Positions 11,167 to 24,892 of a stretch of 64,000 nt of DNA are shown here, one piece after another (position 1 is the stretch's first letter; each line of letters begins with the position of its first letter). The DNA is taken from assembly GCA_963995505.1 (NCBI GenBank), contig OZ023188.1, positions 3,162,001-3,226,000 on the forward strand. Direction: 5' to 3'. The stretch comes from Hypericum androsaemum (Eukaryota > Streptophyta > Magnoliopsida > Malpighiales > Hypericaceae). A program made the position numbers and the translations under genes. The notes under the pieces were generated by a model. That model searched no databases. It was given only the letters and a program-made list of their open reading frames with translations, and was not told the DNA's origin.

Positions 11167-14100
11167 ATGGATCTGTCAGCTGTAGTGTTTGAAGCCAACC
11201 TGGTGGACAATCTGAGAGAGTGGTTCGTGGACACTGGAGTTACCCGCCACGTCTGCTCGGACAAGGAGATGTTCTCGAACTATATCCCGATCACCGGCCG
11301 AAAGCTGTTCATGGGAAACTCCGCAACGTCCAAGATCGTTGGTCTGGGTAAGGTGGTCCTGAAGCTGACCTCAGGAAAGGAGCTGACCCTCAAGGATGTG
11401 CTGCATGTCCCGGACATCCGCAAGAACTTAGTTTCTGGCTCACTGTTAAGCAAAGCCGGTCTTAAGCTTGTATTTGAGGCTGATAAGTTTGTACTGACCA
11501 AAGCGGGTCAATTCATAGGAAAGGGTTATCTAGAAAGGGGGCTATTTAAGATGAATGTAATAACTGTACATCGCACCTTTAACGGTGAAAATAAAGTTAA
11601 TGCTTCTTCTTACTTGGCCGAGTGTTCTAATTTATGGCATGGTAGATTAGGACACGTAAATCTAAACTCGCTAAGAAAGTTAGTAAGTTTAAATTTATTA
11701 CCGAATCTAGAGTTCAACCCATCCGATAAATGTGAAGTATGTGTGGAGGCTAAAATGACCAAAGCACCTTTCCATTCAGTGGAAAGAAGTACTACGCCTT
11801 TAGAGTTAATTCATACGGACACTTGCGATATGAAACACGTGCAAACTAAAGGCGGGAAGAAATACTTCATCACGTTTATCGATGATTGCACGAGATACTG
11901 TTACGTATATCTCTTAAAGGGCAAAGACGAAGCTCTTGATGCTTTTAAGAGATATAAGAATGAGGTTGAAAATCAACTCAGCATGAAAATCAAAATGATC
12001 CGAAGTGATCGAGGAGGAGAATATGTAGCTCCGTTTGAGGAACTCTGTCAAGAACATGGCATTATTCATCAGACGACTGCTCCATACTCACCTCAATCGA
12101 ATGGCGTAGCTGAACGCAAAAATCGAACTCTTAAGGAGATGATGAACGCTATGTTGATTAGCTCGGGCTTACCCCAGAACATGTGAGGGGAAGCTGTGCT
12201 CTCAGCTAACCACATTCTAAACAAATTGCCACACAAGAAAAGGGATAAAACTCCATATGAACTATGGAAAGGAAGGAAGCCTTCCTACGGTTACCTTAAA
12301 GTGTGGGGGTGCCTAGCAAAGGTCGAAGTACCTAAGCCTAAATAGGTGCGAATAGGACCCAAGACCATTGACTGCATCTTTATCGGATATGCGCAAAATA
12401 GTAGTGCTTATCGATTCTTGGTGCATAAATCTGAAAACCCTGAGATAAACACGGGAATGGTCATAGAATCAAGGAACGCAACGTTCTTTGAAGAAAGCTT
12501 TCCTAATAAGGAAAGAAAGGAAGCAAGTCCGAAGAAAAGGGCTCACGAGACTACGCAAGGGTCAAATCAGAAAGATGATGAACCTAGACGCAGCAAACGG
12601 ACGAAGATAACCAAATCTTTTAGTCCGGACTTTCTAACCTATGCGTTAGAAGATGAACCCAGGACAATCCAAGAGGCATTGTCCAGTCCAGATGCTCCTC
12701 TCTGGAAGGAAGCTATCAATAGTGAGATAGAATCCATTATGCAAAACCACACGTGGGAAATCGTGGATCTCCCACCGGGCTGTAAACCTTTGGGATGCAG
12801 GTGGATCCTAAAAAGGAAATACAAAGCTGATGGATCAATTGACAAGTACAAAGCTCGATTGGTAGCTAAGGGGTTCAAGCAGAAGGAGGGATATGATTTC
12901 TTTGACACGTATTCGCCTGTCACAAGAATCACATCGATTAGAGTACTCATAGCTGTTGCAGCACTCTATAACCTCGAGATCCACCAAATGGATGTAAAAA
13001 CAGCTTTCCTAAATGGAGAACTGGAAGAGGAGATATACATGGAGCAACCTGAAGGGTTTGTAGCTCCCGGACAAGAGCATAAAGTGTGCCGACTAGTCAA
13101 GTCACTATACGGGCTAAAACAAGCGCTGAAACAGTGGCACGAGAAATTTGACGGAACAATGCTGTCAAATGGATTTAAGATCAATGAGTGCGATAAATGT
13201 GTTTACATTAAGGGCACACCTGAAGCTTACGTAATTGTATGTCTCTATGTAGATGACTTACTAATTATGGGAAGCAATAAAGAGGTTATTGTGAAAACTA
13301 AGAACATGTTAAAAAACCACTTTGACATGAAAGATATGGGTCTGGCAGACGTCATACTAGGAATAAAAATTTCTAGGAAAGCTGACGAAATTATCTTGAC
13401 ACAATCCCACTACGTGGAAAATGTGCTCAAGAAATTTGAAGCTTTCGACAAACCTCCGGTTAAGACTCCAGTAGATTTGAATCTACACTTAGCCAAGAAT
13501 CGAGGGGACCCAGTATCGCAACTGAAGTATGCGCAAATTATCGGGAGCTTGATGTATTTAACAAACTGCACTCGTCCCGATATTGCGTACTCAGTTAGTA
13601 AACTTAGTAGATTCACAAGTAATCCAGGAAAGGATCACTGGCTAGCTCTAGAAAGGGTTTTACGGTATTTAAAACATACCATAAACCATGGCATACATTA
13701 TGCTAAATATCCAGCTGTATTAGAAGGATACAGTGACGCAAACTGGATATCAGACACTAAGGACTCCAAATCTACGAGTGGATACGTATTCACCATAGGA
13801 GGAGGAGCTGTGTCTTGGAAGTCCTCTAAACAAACGTGCATAGCTCGATCCACCATGGAGTCGGAGTTTATAGCACAAGATAAAGCTGGGGAAGAAGCTG
13901 AATGGCTCAGAAACTTCCTAGAGGATATTCCGTGCTGGAGTAAGCCAGTGCCTCCCGTATTGATACACTGTGATAGCATGTCTGCAATCGGGAGAGCACA
14001 AAGTATGTTGTACAACGGAAAGTCTCGACATATCCGTCGGAGACACAATACCGTTAGACAATTGATCTCTAGTGGGGTGATCACCATTAACTATGTAAAG

Positions 14101-14196
14101 TCCAAGGACAACTTAGCTGATCCTTTTACGAAAGGAATCAATAGAGATCAAATGTACAACGCAGTAAGGGGAATGGGATTAAAATCCACACAATAA
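11167..14196 (+). pseudogene. copia pol (protease, integrase, RT, RNase H) with two nonsense codons
   Basis: One reading frame is interrupted by TGA at 12184-12186 and TAG at 12343-12345. The first part shows protease DTG in [10 protein letters not shown] (about residues 18-27). It then has a GAG-pre-integrase/zinc region (WHGRLGH and CEVC), and integrase core motifs around HTDTCD, SDRGGEY and NGVAERKNR. The part after the second stop has reverse transcriptase ([18 protein letters not shown]) and RNase H ([19 protein letters not shown]), ending in the usual [12 protein letters not shown] region. The gag portion is absent upstream. The close match to copia motifs over the rest implies a fairly recent insertion. 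Confidence 0.95.
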
Positions 14197-14740
14197 AGAA
14201 CGTCCATAGCGGTAACTCAACCATGATGAGTGGAGATCCCACAAACTTGGTTCAATGAGACAACTAAGTTATGGAGGGTTCAGTGAATCACCTGGAACCT
14301 ATCTCATTCTCAGAAGCTGCCCAGGTATTAACCTGCAGAGGTGTGGTAAGGATAAGCATTACGCTTTTAATGATTCATATACCTTGATTAAGGTGGAGTA
14401 TGGCAGGATACTCCAGATAGGAGATCACCTATGTAAGTGTGAAGTGAGGCCGCTTCAAATGGGAAAAAACACTTATGAATCCAAGATACGGTCCATGGCC
14501 GAAACGGACACAACGTGAGAACCTAAATGTACTAGGGTTATTATTGTGTAAATGTTATTGTCTTGGTTTACACCAAAAGCTGACGGTTCAAGACATCATG
14601 TTCACCGAGCAGCGAGTAAATCCGATAACATATTACTAGAGAAGGTTCAAAGCCGCAAGCTACCTGTCTCGATGCAATAATAACACGTCAGAACTTTCGA
14701 TTAGAGTCTACATGCATTAATCATCATTCATTTGGGGGAT
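14197..14740 (+). other. copia 3' untranslated internal region
   Basis: Non-coding internal DNA between the pol stop and the 3' LTR, ending in the polypurine tract TTTGGGGGAT. A short ORF here (14255-14518) has no domain and is not considered a gene. Confidence 0.8.
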
Positions 14741-15766
<1,026 letters not shown>

Positions 15767-15771
15767 GTTAG

Positions 15772-17255
15772 TCTCTCTCGATGTATACGCAGATGTTGAG
15801 ATATTGACAGTGTAGAATCAAATCTAGCGATGATAATGTTAAGACAGAGTTTATTCTACCGATTTGTTCTTTTACTATTGCAATTTTTTCTATATTGTAT
15901 TTTACCGTGATAAGATTTTATCAAATTCACTAGTCGCTGACTTCAAAAGAGAAGATTCTACTTAGATGTAACCTTTTTCAGATCTAGATATAGGGTTTCA
16001 CCCCTCTATTTTAACGAATAAACTGCTATTTTCACCCGAAGTTACGTTTTTTGACCAATTCGGGCCCATTTTCTTCGCCAGTGCAATTTAGGTCCAATTC
16101 ACGAGGGTAACATGAACAAGTTCGTGGCACATGTCGGAATCTCCGGAGAGAATATTCACCCGCATCTACGGTCAATCAAATGTCCAGGATATAATCAAAT
16201 AGAGCTCAGAAACCAAACCGAAAATAGCATTATTCTAGCTCCTGCGAAATGCTACAGTACAAAATATTTCTTACCGAAACTTTTTCGTATTTCTATTATA
16301 TACTGATCTCGAATTTAGATTGATCGACATTTCACCAAGCATATAAAAAAATAGAGTTGGCATAGCCAAAGATAACGCTCGTAAAATAAAGCCGACAATT
16401 ATCAAATCAAGCATCTTCAATGGTGGTCTATACGACACCTGATCCTAGCTATAGGCTCCAACCAATCTTAATTATCATGTCTTGTGATTGTCGGTAGCGA
16501 CATTATCATATGATTAATTTCACTTGTTTGCATAGTTTAATATGGTAATTGGGTTTAAACCGATATGCTTAGCGTTGCAACGACCTCAACCAATCACGTT
16601 ACGACAATTGTTTGATGGCATATTGCTGAATGTTTTATCTCACACGAGAAAGTTACGGTAATCGCCAAGTCACTCACTCAACACGATGACTATCTGATTC
16701 TATTTAAATTGTAGGTTCTTAATGTTGTATTCATTAGATAGTTTTATCTATAAGTATGACAATTTTATCAAATTATTATTCTAAAATTTTGAAGGATATA
16801 AAAGTTTGACATTCTGTCGGATAATCGGATTGAGTTGTGGTCTCGTATTTTTTCTGTTCAAACCATCCATCACTAATTTTTGACAAAATTTTATTTCCGA
16901 AAATACAACAATAAATCTCAATTGAATTTTAATGAATCCCCATAATTTACACCTGATATTTCCCTAGTTTCCCTCTTTCTCTCTTTCCCATCCAACCCTT
17001 CCCAATTTGTCGTATGTTTTTTTTCTTTAATTAACTTAATTCCCATTTTCTCTCTCCATTTTTTTTTCTCGCTCACCCAAACTAAAATTAAATTAACTAA
17101 ATAATGGAGTTGATAAAATAATGGAGTTAATTTTAGTCCCAATACAAAACAAGTGCACCTTTTTTCCTGTTAACAACAAATTGGAAAAGTAGCTCACAAA
17201 AAATAAAAAAACGAAAAAAGAAAAACACAACAACAAAAAACCCCAAAGTTTATTA
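15772..17255 (+). promoter_or_regulatory. Copy 3 of the tandem segment: CBL upstream region
   Basis: This is about 1.5 kb directly upstream of the CBL core promoter and matches copy 2 (6040-6312 and 7713-8748) almost throughout. Two tandem copies of the same upstream DNA therefore lie further 5'. No coding region is supported. Short ORFs such as 16112-16306 are not kept in the other copies. Confidence 0.7.
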
Positions 17256-17282
17256 TTTGGCAGCCGTTGGATCTATCGTCTC

Positions 17283-17330
17283 CCTCCCCTCCTCCTCCTC
17301 CTCCTCCTCTTCTCTCTCTATATATTACAC
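17283..17330 (+). promoter_or_regulatory. Core promoter of CBL gene: CTC microsatellite and TATA box
   Basis: A (CTC)n tract at about 17283-17310 is followed by a TATA box (TATATATTA, 17319-17327). CT-rich leader sequence starts about 30 bp downstream, as is common at plant promoters. Confidence 0.7.
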
Positions 17331-17344
17331 CCGGAAGGAAGCTC

Positions 17345-17923
17345 TCTCCGGAATAAGAATAACCACACACTCTCTCTCTCCTCTCTTTCTCTCTCTTCGG
17401 ATAATTAAGAAAGCTAATTAAGGCGACGCCGTTGCCTTCTTTCTTTCCAGGCCGGCCTTCTCTGGCGGTGAGTCTCTTCTCCGTTGTTAAAAATTGTGTT
17501 CTTTTGTAATTCTAGTCCTTTTCGTTTCTGGGTACTTTTTTTGCCTTCGAAATTTTTTTTTTCTAGTTCTCTTTTATGATTTTAGCCCTTTTCGTTTCTG
17601 GGTACTTTTTTTTTTCCTTTGAAATTTCTCATCTTTATATGTTTCTCTGTGTTTTTCCAAATTGTGAATTTGAAAGATGGGTTTTTTATATCGGTAGGCA
17701 AGCTTGTGTCTTGATATAATTCATGTGATTGTTTCTATTTAACATTGCTAATCCTAATTTCTTTGGTTTCTGGGTTTCGGTAGGGAATTGTGTTTCTGGG
17801 TTATGTAATTTTTTTTTTGTTGGTTGATGCTTGCAAGGTTAAGATGGGTTTTGAATGGTGAATTGTAGTAGCAAAGGGAAGCCTTCTGGGAGCTTCTTGA
17901 GCGGTGAATTACTCTCCTAGTAA
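17345..17923 (+). other. Inferred 5' UTR of CBL gene with a leader intron
   Basis: CT-rich leader runs to about 17467, where GTGAGTCT is a good splice donor after CTCTGGCG. Acceptors near 17838-17870 would remove a T-rich intron of about 370-400 bp before the coding exon. CBL1-type genes are known to carry a leader intron, but the exact acceptor cannot be fixed from sequence alone. Confidence 0.5.
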
Positions 17924-20447
17924 ATGGGCTGCTTCAGCTCCAAAGTAGCTAGGCAGCATCCTGGACACGAGGACCCCGTTGCCCTTGCTTCCCAGACTGC
18001 TTGTAAGTGCTTACTTTATCCCTGGATCCCTTAGTTTTAGCTGTTTTCGAAGTCTGGATGCGGGTTTCCGAGCATGGCTTGATCGGATGGCTGGCTCTAA
18101 CTCTATGTGGGAAATACAAGAATGTGGAGGAGGACAAGCTTAAGCATATATCTGGAAAACTTTGTCTTGATGCAGTTCGGTTTAATTGCTTGTGTAGTTC
18201 TTCAACCAATTGTCGTGCTTCCAATGTTCTCAGGGGGCTCCGAGTTTGTTTTTATATGTTTGTAAAATGGAATGAGATTGCATGTGGCTCTTCTTTTAAG
18301 TTTTTGATTGTAGATATCCGTGGTGATTTCTGATCCGTCTGCCACTTTTCTTGATTGTGCAGTCAGCGTCAGTGAAGTTGAAGCGCTGTTTGAACTGTTT
18401 AAGAGCATCAGCAGTTCCGTAGTGGACGATGGTTTAATAAGCAAGGTGAAGATGAAATCTTTGTGCATAATCTCCTTCTCAACCCATATTCTAGCTTAAT
18501 CCTGTTTATTCTTCTCAGCCGCATCCATAAATACTTGGACTCACAACTTTTGTGTCGTTACAATGCTTTTTCCTTTCCCATCTTATTCAACTTAAAACTG
18601 CAAATGACAGTGGATAATCAGCTCAATTAGAGATCAGCGCCATGCCATCCCACTTATCTCATAGTAGTAGGCTCTTGAAGTTAATGTCAGGAAGAAGAAC
18701 CTCGGCCTCACTCAAGGCTGTTAGAGAATGCGTTCTTATCAATACAGGGACACGAGAGGAAAAAAAAGGATTTTTTCTTTTAATAAAGGGATAGGGCCGG
18801 TGTTAGCGACCCTACAAAAAAGAGGAAGAACCGCTTCACACCACTGATAGACTACTTAAGCTTACAGTTCAACGCGACAAGGAAATTTGTGGAGTTGGAT
18901 CGCTGTTGTCGAACTTCTTTCCCTTATTCCTTTGTTATTTAAGTGGAAGAATTATCAGGTCTCGTGCATAATCTTTTAGCTGAGAAGATATATAGTTTTA
19001 TTGACTCATAAGTGATTCTATGAAATTGGTTTTAGGAGTGTGAAAAATGCATTTGCAGATCTTTTTATCTAACTTATTTTGTTCGTGTGTTTCTGCTTTT
19101 GCAGGAGGAGTTTCAGCTGGCTTTATTCAAGAACAGAAAGAAAGAGAATCTCTTTGCAAACAGGGTACTGACTTCTTTTCTCCAATATACCGGACTCTGT
19201 AGTGAACTTTTTGTTTGCAGAATGAAGTGATGGGAGCCAAACCTTGTTATTGTGCAGGAAACTAGAAAGCTTGTTATTTAAGATTCTTAAAATAATTTTC
19301 CTTTTTTTGGTGGAATTAAAATAATTTTCCTATGTGCTGAAGTATTGATCTTTGCATGCAGATTTTTGATCTTTTTGACGTCAAGCACAATGGAGTCATC
19401 GATTTTGGTGACTTCGTTAGATCTCTTAATGTCTTCCACCCAAATGCTGCTCAAGAAAACAAGATCGACTGTAAGTACTACAAACTGCCCAAGTGATTTT
19501 TTACTTGCTATTGACTTAGTCATATGAGTTTAAACTTTAAAGGTTGTTTTACATGGGTACCTACCAAGAAAAAGGTTGTTTTACATGGGATCTTTGAATT
19601 TCCTTGCAGTCTCTTTCAGGCTTTATGATATTGGAAGCTCAGGATTTATTGAACGCCAAGAGGTGTGATCGTGAGCTGTTCTTTTAAATCTTTGGGATCT
19701 TCGCATTTTATGCTGCATGAGATCCTATATGGTCATCTCAAGACTAAGTCAATAAGATTCTCTAATTAGTATCTCTCAGGCATTTCAAATGTTGAATTTT
19801 GGCAGGTAAAGCAAATGTTGATAGCACTCCTTTGTGAATCAGAGATGAAGTTGGCTGATGAAACGATCGAGACAATACTTGATAAGGTTTGTTCTTTACC
19901 CTGTGAATCTTAATGATACCTGGTGTTGATGCTGTCTTGCGGTCTGGACTAATGGTGACCGAGCTATCTGGGCCATGATTGTTTCACTATGGTACGAAAA
20001 CAATTCATTGCATATTTTGTTTGGGGGAATTTGGGTCATGTTGATAGTACTACCAACTCTTGGTTTATCTCTCCTTGCATCAAAATCCATTCCCTGTGGT
20101 GGAAAATATTTGATGATGTAGAATACATTTTGGTGAGTCTCTCCGGTGCATTTATTTTAACCCATAGCATTCATCCGATGCTCAATGGCAGACTTTTCTG
20201 GAAGCCGACGTAAATCAAGATGGGAAGATAGACAGGACCGAATGGTACAACTTCGTCTGCAAAAACCCTTCATTGTTAAAGATCATGACCCTTCCTTATC
20301 TAAGGTACCAGAATCATAATATCTCCATTTGGTTCTTCGAATACATCGCCGTGTTTTAATCCGCAACTGCTGACACAATGCAGGGACATCACAACAACAT
20401 TCCCAAGTTTTGTTTTCCATTCCGAGGTGGACGAGATTGCCACCTGA
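17924..20447 (+). CDS. CBL1/CBL9-like: Calcineurin B-like calcium sensor, CBL1/CBL9 type
   Basis: Eight coding exons join to 213 codons plus stop: 17924-18002, 18363-18445, 19105-19164, 19362-19470, 19610-19662, 19806-19886, 20192-20304 and 20384-20447. All introns have GT-AG ends and the frame is kept throughout. The protein starts MGCFSSK: Gly2 is a myristoylation site and Cys3 a palmitoylation site, as in CBL1 and CBL9, which act at the plasma membrane. EF-hand loops are seen at about 80-91, 117-128 and 161-172 ([12 protein letters not shown]), with the family's unusual first EF-hand near residues 40-55. The C-terminal FPSF motif (Ser201) is the CIPK phosphorylation site known for this family. 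The length equals Arabidopsis CBL1. CBL proteins bind CIPK kinases to decode calcium signals, for example in potassium uptake and stress responses. CBL1 and CBL9 cannot be separated here. Confidence 0.95.
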
Positions 20448-20640
20448 GTGAAGAGGTGATTAGAAGTAGCATAGGACACTGTTAGAGTTAGAACAGATAA
20501 TTTTTTTTTTTTTTGCCTTTTGGTATTATTTTGGTGAAAGTTGATTTGGGCCCGAATTGTTGCGGATTGTAAAGTAAATTTAGCTCGAGTGTGAGATAGT
20601 TGCGAGGCTCCATGTTCCTTGATCAATCACTGCATATCTA
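20448..20640 (+). other. Inferred 3' UTR of CBL gene
   Basis: Sequence follows the TGA at 20445-20447. It includes a T-run at about 20503-20514. No exact poly(A) site can be assigned. Confidence 0.4.
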
Positions 20641-21092
20641 TAAATTGTCCACATATTAAGTTCTGTACTCGCAGCAGCTTAAGGATGAAGTATAAACGAA
20701 GATCTTTTTGTAAATTTCGAGAGCCAACTAACTGACTAATTTTTGTTAATCACATACTGGTGCACCGAAGCGGATACAACAAGAAAACAGAGGTTAGAGA
20801 TTTTTTTTAATAAGTAGATATTCATATTGCTTAAAAGTAGGTTACATCCTACTGGGAGCTTACTCCCAACGATTACACACTATTTTTGCAAAGTGGCTAC
20901 AATATAAGCCATGAAGATGAGCAATTCAAGAAGAGGTGAAGGCTCTAAACATAAGAGATATTTTTTTATAAAATATAAACTGAAAATTCTTTGTTCTTCT
21001 CTGGTGGAATATAAACTAAAAATTGGAGATCAGTTAAAAAAATTAGAATTTCAACGGTTCATATGACAAATCTATTTCCAACGTTGCAAGAT
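20641..21092. other. CBL downstream intergenic DNA
   Basis: No gene is seen. From about 20866 the sequence is duplicated at 54635-54870, including the stretch into which the LINE at 21108 inserted. Confidence 0.6.
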
Positions 21093-21107
21093 AAAAAGAC
21101 CAGGCGT

Positions 21108-23095
21108 ACATGTCATGCAGTCTGATCTCCTGCCTCCACCGGTGTGTGAGGATATGGACAAATGCATACGTGAATTTATCTGGGGCACCCGCCAGGATTC
21201 TGATCGCCAGCACATACACCTCGTTGGCTGGGCCACACTATGCCTCCCTAAGGAAGTTGGTGGGCTTGGTCTTCGGTCTATGCAAAAGGCGAACATGGCA
21301 TCCTTTGCCAAACTGCCCTGGAGACTCCTCCAGAATCAGGACTCCCTTTGGGCACGAGTCTTGATGAGCAAGTATGATGGAGATGGTAGTGGTCTTGACC
21401 TGCTGCAATCAAAGACCGGTTCTTCTGCCACCTGGCAGGCCATTGTAAAGGCCCGTCCGGCTCTCGCCCATGGCCTCCGCCGGAACGTGGTAATGGTCTT
21501 CAGACCTCCTTCTGGGATGACCCATGGCTCTCCCCATCCCCTCTCAGAAATCACCTCCTTAGTGACCTTCCAGCTGAAGAAGCCAGATGGTGGGTGGCCG
21601 AGTATTGGTCCCCAGGGAGTGGGTGGGACATCTCCCGGCTTGAGGCCTTCCTGCCCCCACACCTTATTAGTTCTCTGACATCGACTTTTTTGCAGGTCTC
21701 AACAGATTGACCGGACACGATATCTTAGGGACTCACCCAGGATGGGCTCTTCTCCACCCGATCCCTATATAAGGTGCTTTGCAGGGAGGGGGAGATGCCA
21801 TCAGCTGACCTGGTCTGGAGTAGGATATGGACCCTACGAGTGCCGGAGCGTATTCGTCTATTCACCTGGCTTTTCTGCCATGGTAGACTAATGACGAATG
21901 TGGAGAGAGCGCGAAGGCATATCACGGATGATGGTATGTGTCCCAGATGTGGTATTTTTTCTGAGACTCTGATGCATATGTCTCGTGATTGCAAGTATTC
22001 GAGGATGGTGTGGGCATCCCTACTTCCATGGCCCCACCGAGGTTTTTACACAGAGGTCGAACCACGCAGGTGGATATGGGCCAACATCTCGGTCACCGCC
22101 GACCCCATTGCGGGTCTGCCCTAGGCAACAACTTTCGTGACAGCATGCTGGTGGCTCTGGAGGTGGAGATGCGACTCAGCCTTCCGAACTGGTACTACCT
22201 CAGGGCACCACCCCCCACCCTTCTCATTATCACACATGCACAGGAGTATGCTCGTGTCCTAACGGACCGGATCACTCCACTCCCCCCACGTCGCGAGATC
22301 TTAGTTTCCTGGCAGCGGCCTGCGGAAGGCTTTGTCAAGCTCAATACAGATGGAGCTTCGATGGGCAACCCGGGTCCTGCAAGTGCTGGAGGAGTCATCC
22401 GCGATTCGGGTGGGTGTTGGTTGTACAATTTCGCCAAGGGCATTGGTAGCTGCACCTCCTTGCCAGCCGAACTCTATGCCTTAGTCCTCGGACTTGAGCT
22501 GACGTAGGAAAGGGAGTTCTAGAGGGTCCAGGTGGAGGTAGACTCGTCCCTGACCATCCTATGTGTGGGAAGAGACGTGGACCGAGCTCACCCCCTGGCG
22601 ATGCTGATCCTCAGAGCAAGGGAGCTAATGTGGAGAGATTGGGAGATCGACATCCAGCACACTTGGCCGAGGGTAACCGTGTAGCAGACGTAGTGTCCAA
22701 GCATGCGCTGGAGATATTGTATGAGTATACTGTTTCTGATGTTCCATTTAGATTCTGTCTTGACGCTTATTTAGACGATTTATGAGGTGTGAGCCTTCCT
22801 CGCTGCACTCGTTTGGCTAGTGATGAGCTGAGAGGATCACATTTAGCGGTTTCAACGTCAAGGCGGGTCGCCATGACCTTGCCGAGGTGCTCTTTCCCTA
22901 CCGATACGGGTTTTTCCACTGGGTTTTTACCGACGGAGGGTTTTACTGAGGCCGGCGGCTGCAACCTCGAAAGAGGGGATCTCGATACTGAGACCAGTAG
23001 GATTTCGCTTAATGCTGTATAGTCTTCTATGACTGAGTTACTAGTATTTATTTTTCGTATCTATATAGGAGTATGACCCCACCATTTCCACCAAA
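21108..23095 (+). mobile_element. LINE retrotransposon, 5'-truncated
   Basis: A 15-bp target duplication (AAAAAGACCAGGCGT) flanks the element at 21093-21107 and 23096-23110, and the element ends in an A-run. The paralogous segment near 54868-54880 lacks it. The remaining coding remnants run in the order expected for a plant LINE: end of reverse transcriptase (IWGTRQ, EVGGLGLRS), zf-RVT zinc-finger region, and RNase H. The reading frame shifts between them, so the copy is dead. Confidence 0.92.
21115..22785 (+). pseudogene. LINE ORF2 C-terminal remnant (RT end, zf-RVT, RNase H)
   Basis: Three overlapping frames carry the pieces. 21115-21678 has the RT C-terminus, ending out of frame. 21774-22124 has zf-RVT with CPRCG...HMSRDC. 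21989-22507 has an RNase H start, LNTDGASMGNPGPASAGGV, with the catalytic Asp. 22561-22785 has the C-terminal tail. Frame changes and stops between them show decay. Confidence 0.88.
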
Positions 23096-23110
23096 AAAAA
23101 GACCAGGCGT

Positions 23111-24544
23111 GTGCTTTTCTGGTGCAATAATAGTTCTTTACATGTACTTAGTTTTGGTCTTCGGCTTTTTTTGCTTTAAAAGTTGTAACGTAACGCCTAC
23201 AATTTATGTAAAAAAGTATTTAGTCTTACATATGACTAAATTGTTTTTTGTCAATTCAAATGACAGAATTCGATTTCTGTATCAGAATTCCAGACGTGAG
23301 ACTTGCTGAAATTCTTTGGCTGAAGCAGGTAGGTAATATGGTTCATCAAACTACTATGGGAAATTCCTTCACTTTTTTAAAATATCATTTTAGAGAAATT
23401 CATCAAATGTATGTTCCTGCAAATGACTTGTTGAAAGGGATGTTTTCAATTGAGGGTGAGAGATAGGAGGATGCCGAGGAAGCCGAAGTAATTTACACTA
23501 ATATCATTCACGCGTACATTTATTCACACACATTCAGATGCGTTCATGTATACATTTGGATGTGGTCGGCGACGCTAAGGGAGAAGTGTTTTCAGGCATA
23601 TAGTATGTGATATTGTCCCTGACGTGAGAAATTTGCCTCTCTTTCTTCAACTTCAAAGGTATCACAGTGGTATTTTTACAATAGAGCAATTGATATCAGA
23701 TTTATTTGATACAAGGTACACATTCTTAGAAATTCGTGGCTTTCAAAATTAGTGTCTTTTGTGGAGATTAACCAATTATAACACGTTGGACTAAAGGGTA
23801 TGTTTTTGTAAATATAAATTTACACCAAAACCTACACCTTGACAGAATTTCAACACTGATTTCTGTCAAATTATATTACGCTTATACAGATGAGCCAAAT
23901 ATACTTTGGTCGGAGAAATGGTACTTAAACCTAAAATTAATAAATTATCCGGAAAAGAGAATATGGAAACCATGAAAAGGCTTCTATATTCGTGGTTGTG
24001 CATGGAAACCATAAAATAATTGGAAAAATAACTTATGCCATGCAATTAGTATGCAGCGCAAAATTAATAACTTAGCGGGACAGAAAACTACTTTTTTCTA
24101 TAAGTAAAATTTTGTCACCATGGTGAAAACCTGCTTTTTTCTATAAGTAAAAAAAATTGCTTTCTCCACGGATACCATCATAAAAAGTTATGGCCGTCGT
24201 AAGTTGTGAAAGACATTGTCTTTAATGCATGATGATTAATTTAGTAAATATTTTAATTTTCTGCTTTTCACCTTGGCGTTGTATTTTACACGTGTTGAAT
24301 GATAGACATCGGAAAAAAATTGGTCACTGGTAAGACACAAAACTATTTTAGCACTGAAATTTAGACACAAAAATTGGTCACCTCCCAGAATACTTATAAC
24401 ATTACTTGGTCCGTGGTTTATTATTTTTTTGGGGTTTTGTTATATGATTAGTAGCCTAAATTTTGTCACTTATAAAAAATAACCATCATAAAATTACTTC
24501 TACTCCTCATAACTGTTGAACCCACTCTTATTTGACGGCTTGCA
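23111..24544. other. Intergenic DNA, partly duplicated at 54880-55715
   Basis: The stretch after the LINE up to about 24035 matches 54880-55715 with gaps. No convincing gene is seen; the ORFs at 23073-23466 are not conserved in the copy. Confidence 0.55.
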
Positions 24545-24599
24545 AAATGTTTAAGATGCTATTAGATTCGACGAGTTTTCGTAGGAGTAAATCTTATCT

Positions 24600-24892
24600 A
24601 AAAAGTCAAAGTGACAAAGCCAAAGCACAAAATGTGTCAAATTAAGCTCCCATGCATGCAAGTTAAACCCCTCATGTCAACTTAACTGCTCAAAGTGTCA
24701 GCTTAACCCCCCTTGAAAACGCCAAGTCTACTTTGTAACATCAACAGCAAGATGCTTCCTAATGAAAGCTAAGCAAAGAAACACGGTTTTAGCTTCTGCT
24801 ATATAAATTCTTGGTCCTCTAGCCCTTTAACCATACATCTAATCTCAGACTAACGATCACAAAATTGAGTCGATCTCGTTAATTAACAATCT
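24600..24892 (+). promoter_or_regulatory. Promoter of small membrane-protein gene A
   Basis: A block at about 24603-24785 is shared with genes C (38610-38765), E (46225-46385) and H (62310-62500), so it is the family promoter. It contains CATGCATG (about 24653-24660), an RY-type motif bound by B3 factors such as ABI3/FUS3 in seeds. Repeated GTCAA/CTTAA elements follow. TATA box TATATAAAT lies at 24800-24808, about 90 bp before the ATG. Seed expression is an inference only. Confidence 0.6.

Noticed and set aside
13698..14087. Minus-strand ORF inside copia pol
   Set aside because: Antisense shadow of the RNase H region.
16112..16306. ORF in copy 3 that partly recurs at 6200-6300 in copy 2
   Set aside because: The frame is broken in copy 2 and no domain is present; the similarity is segmental duplication.
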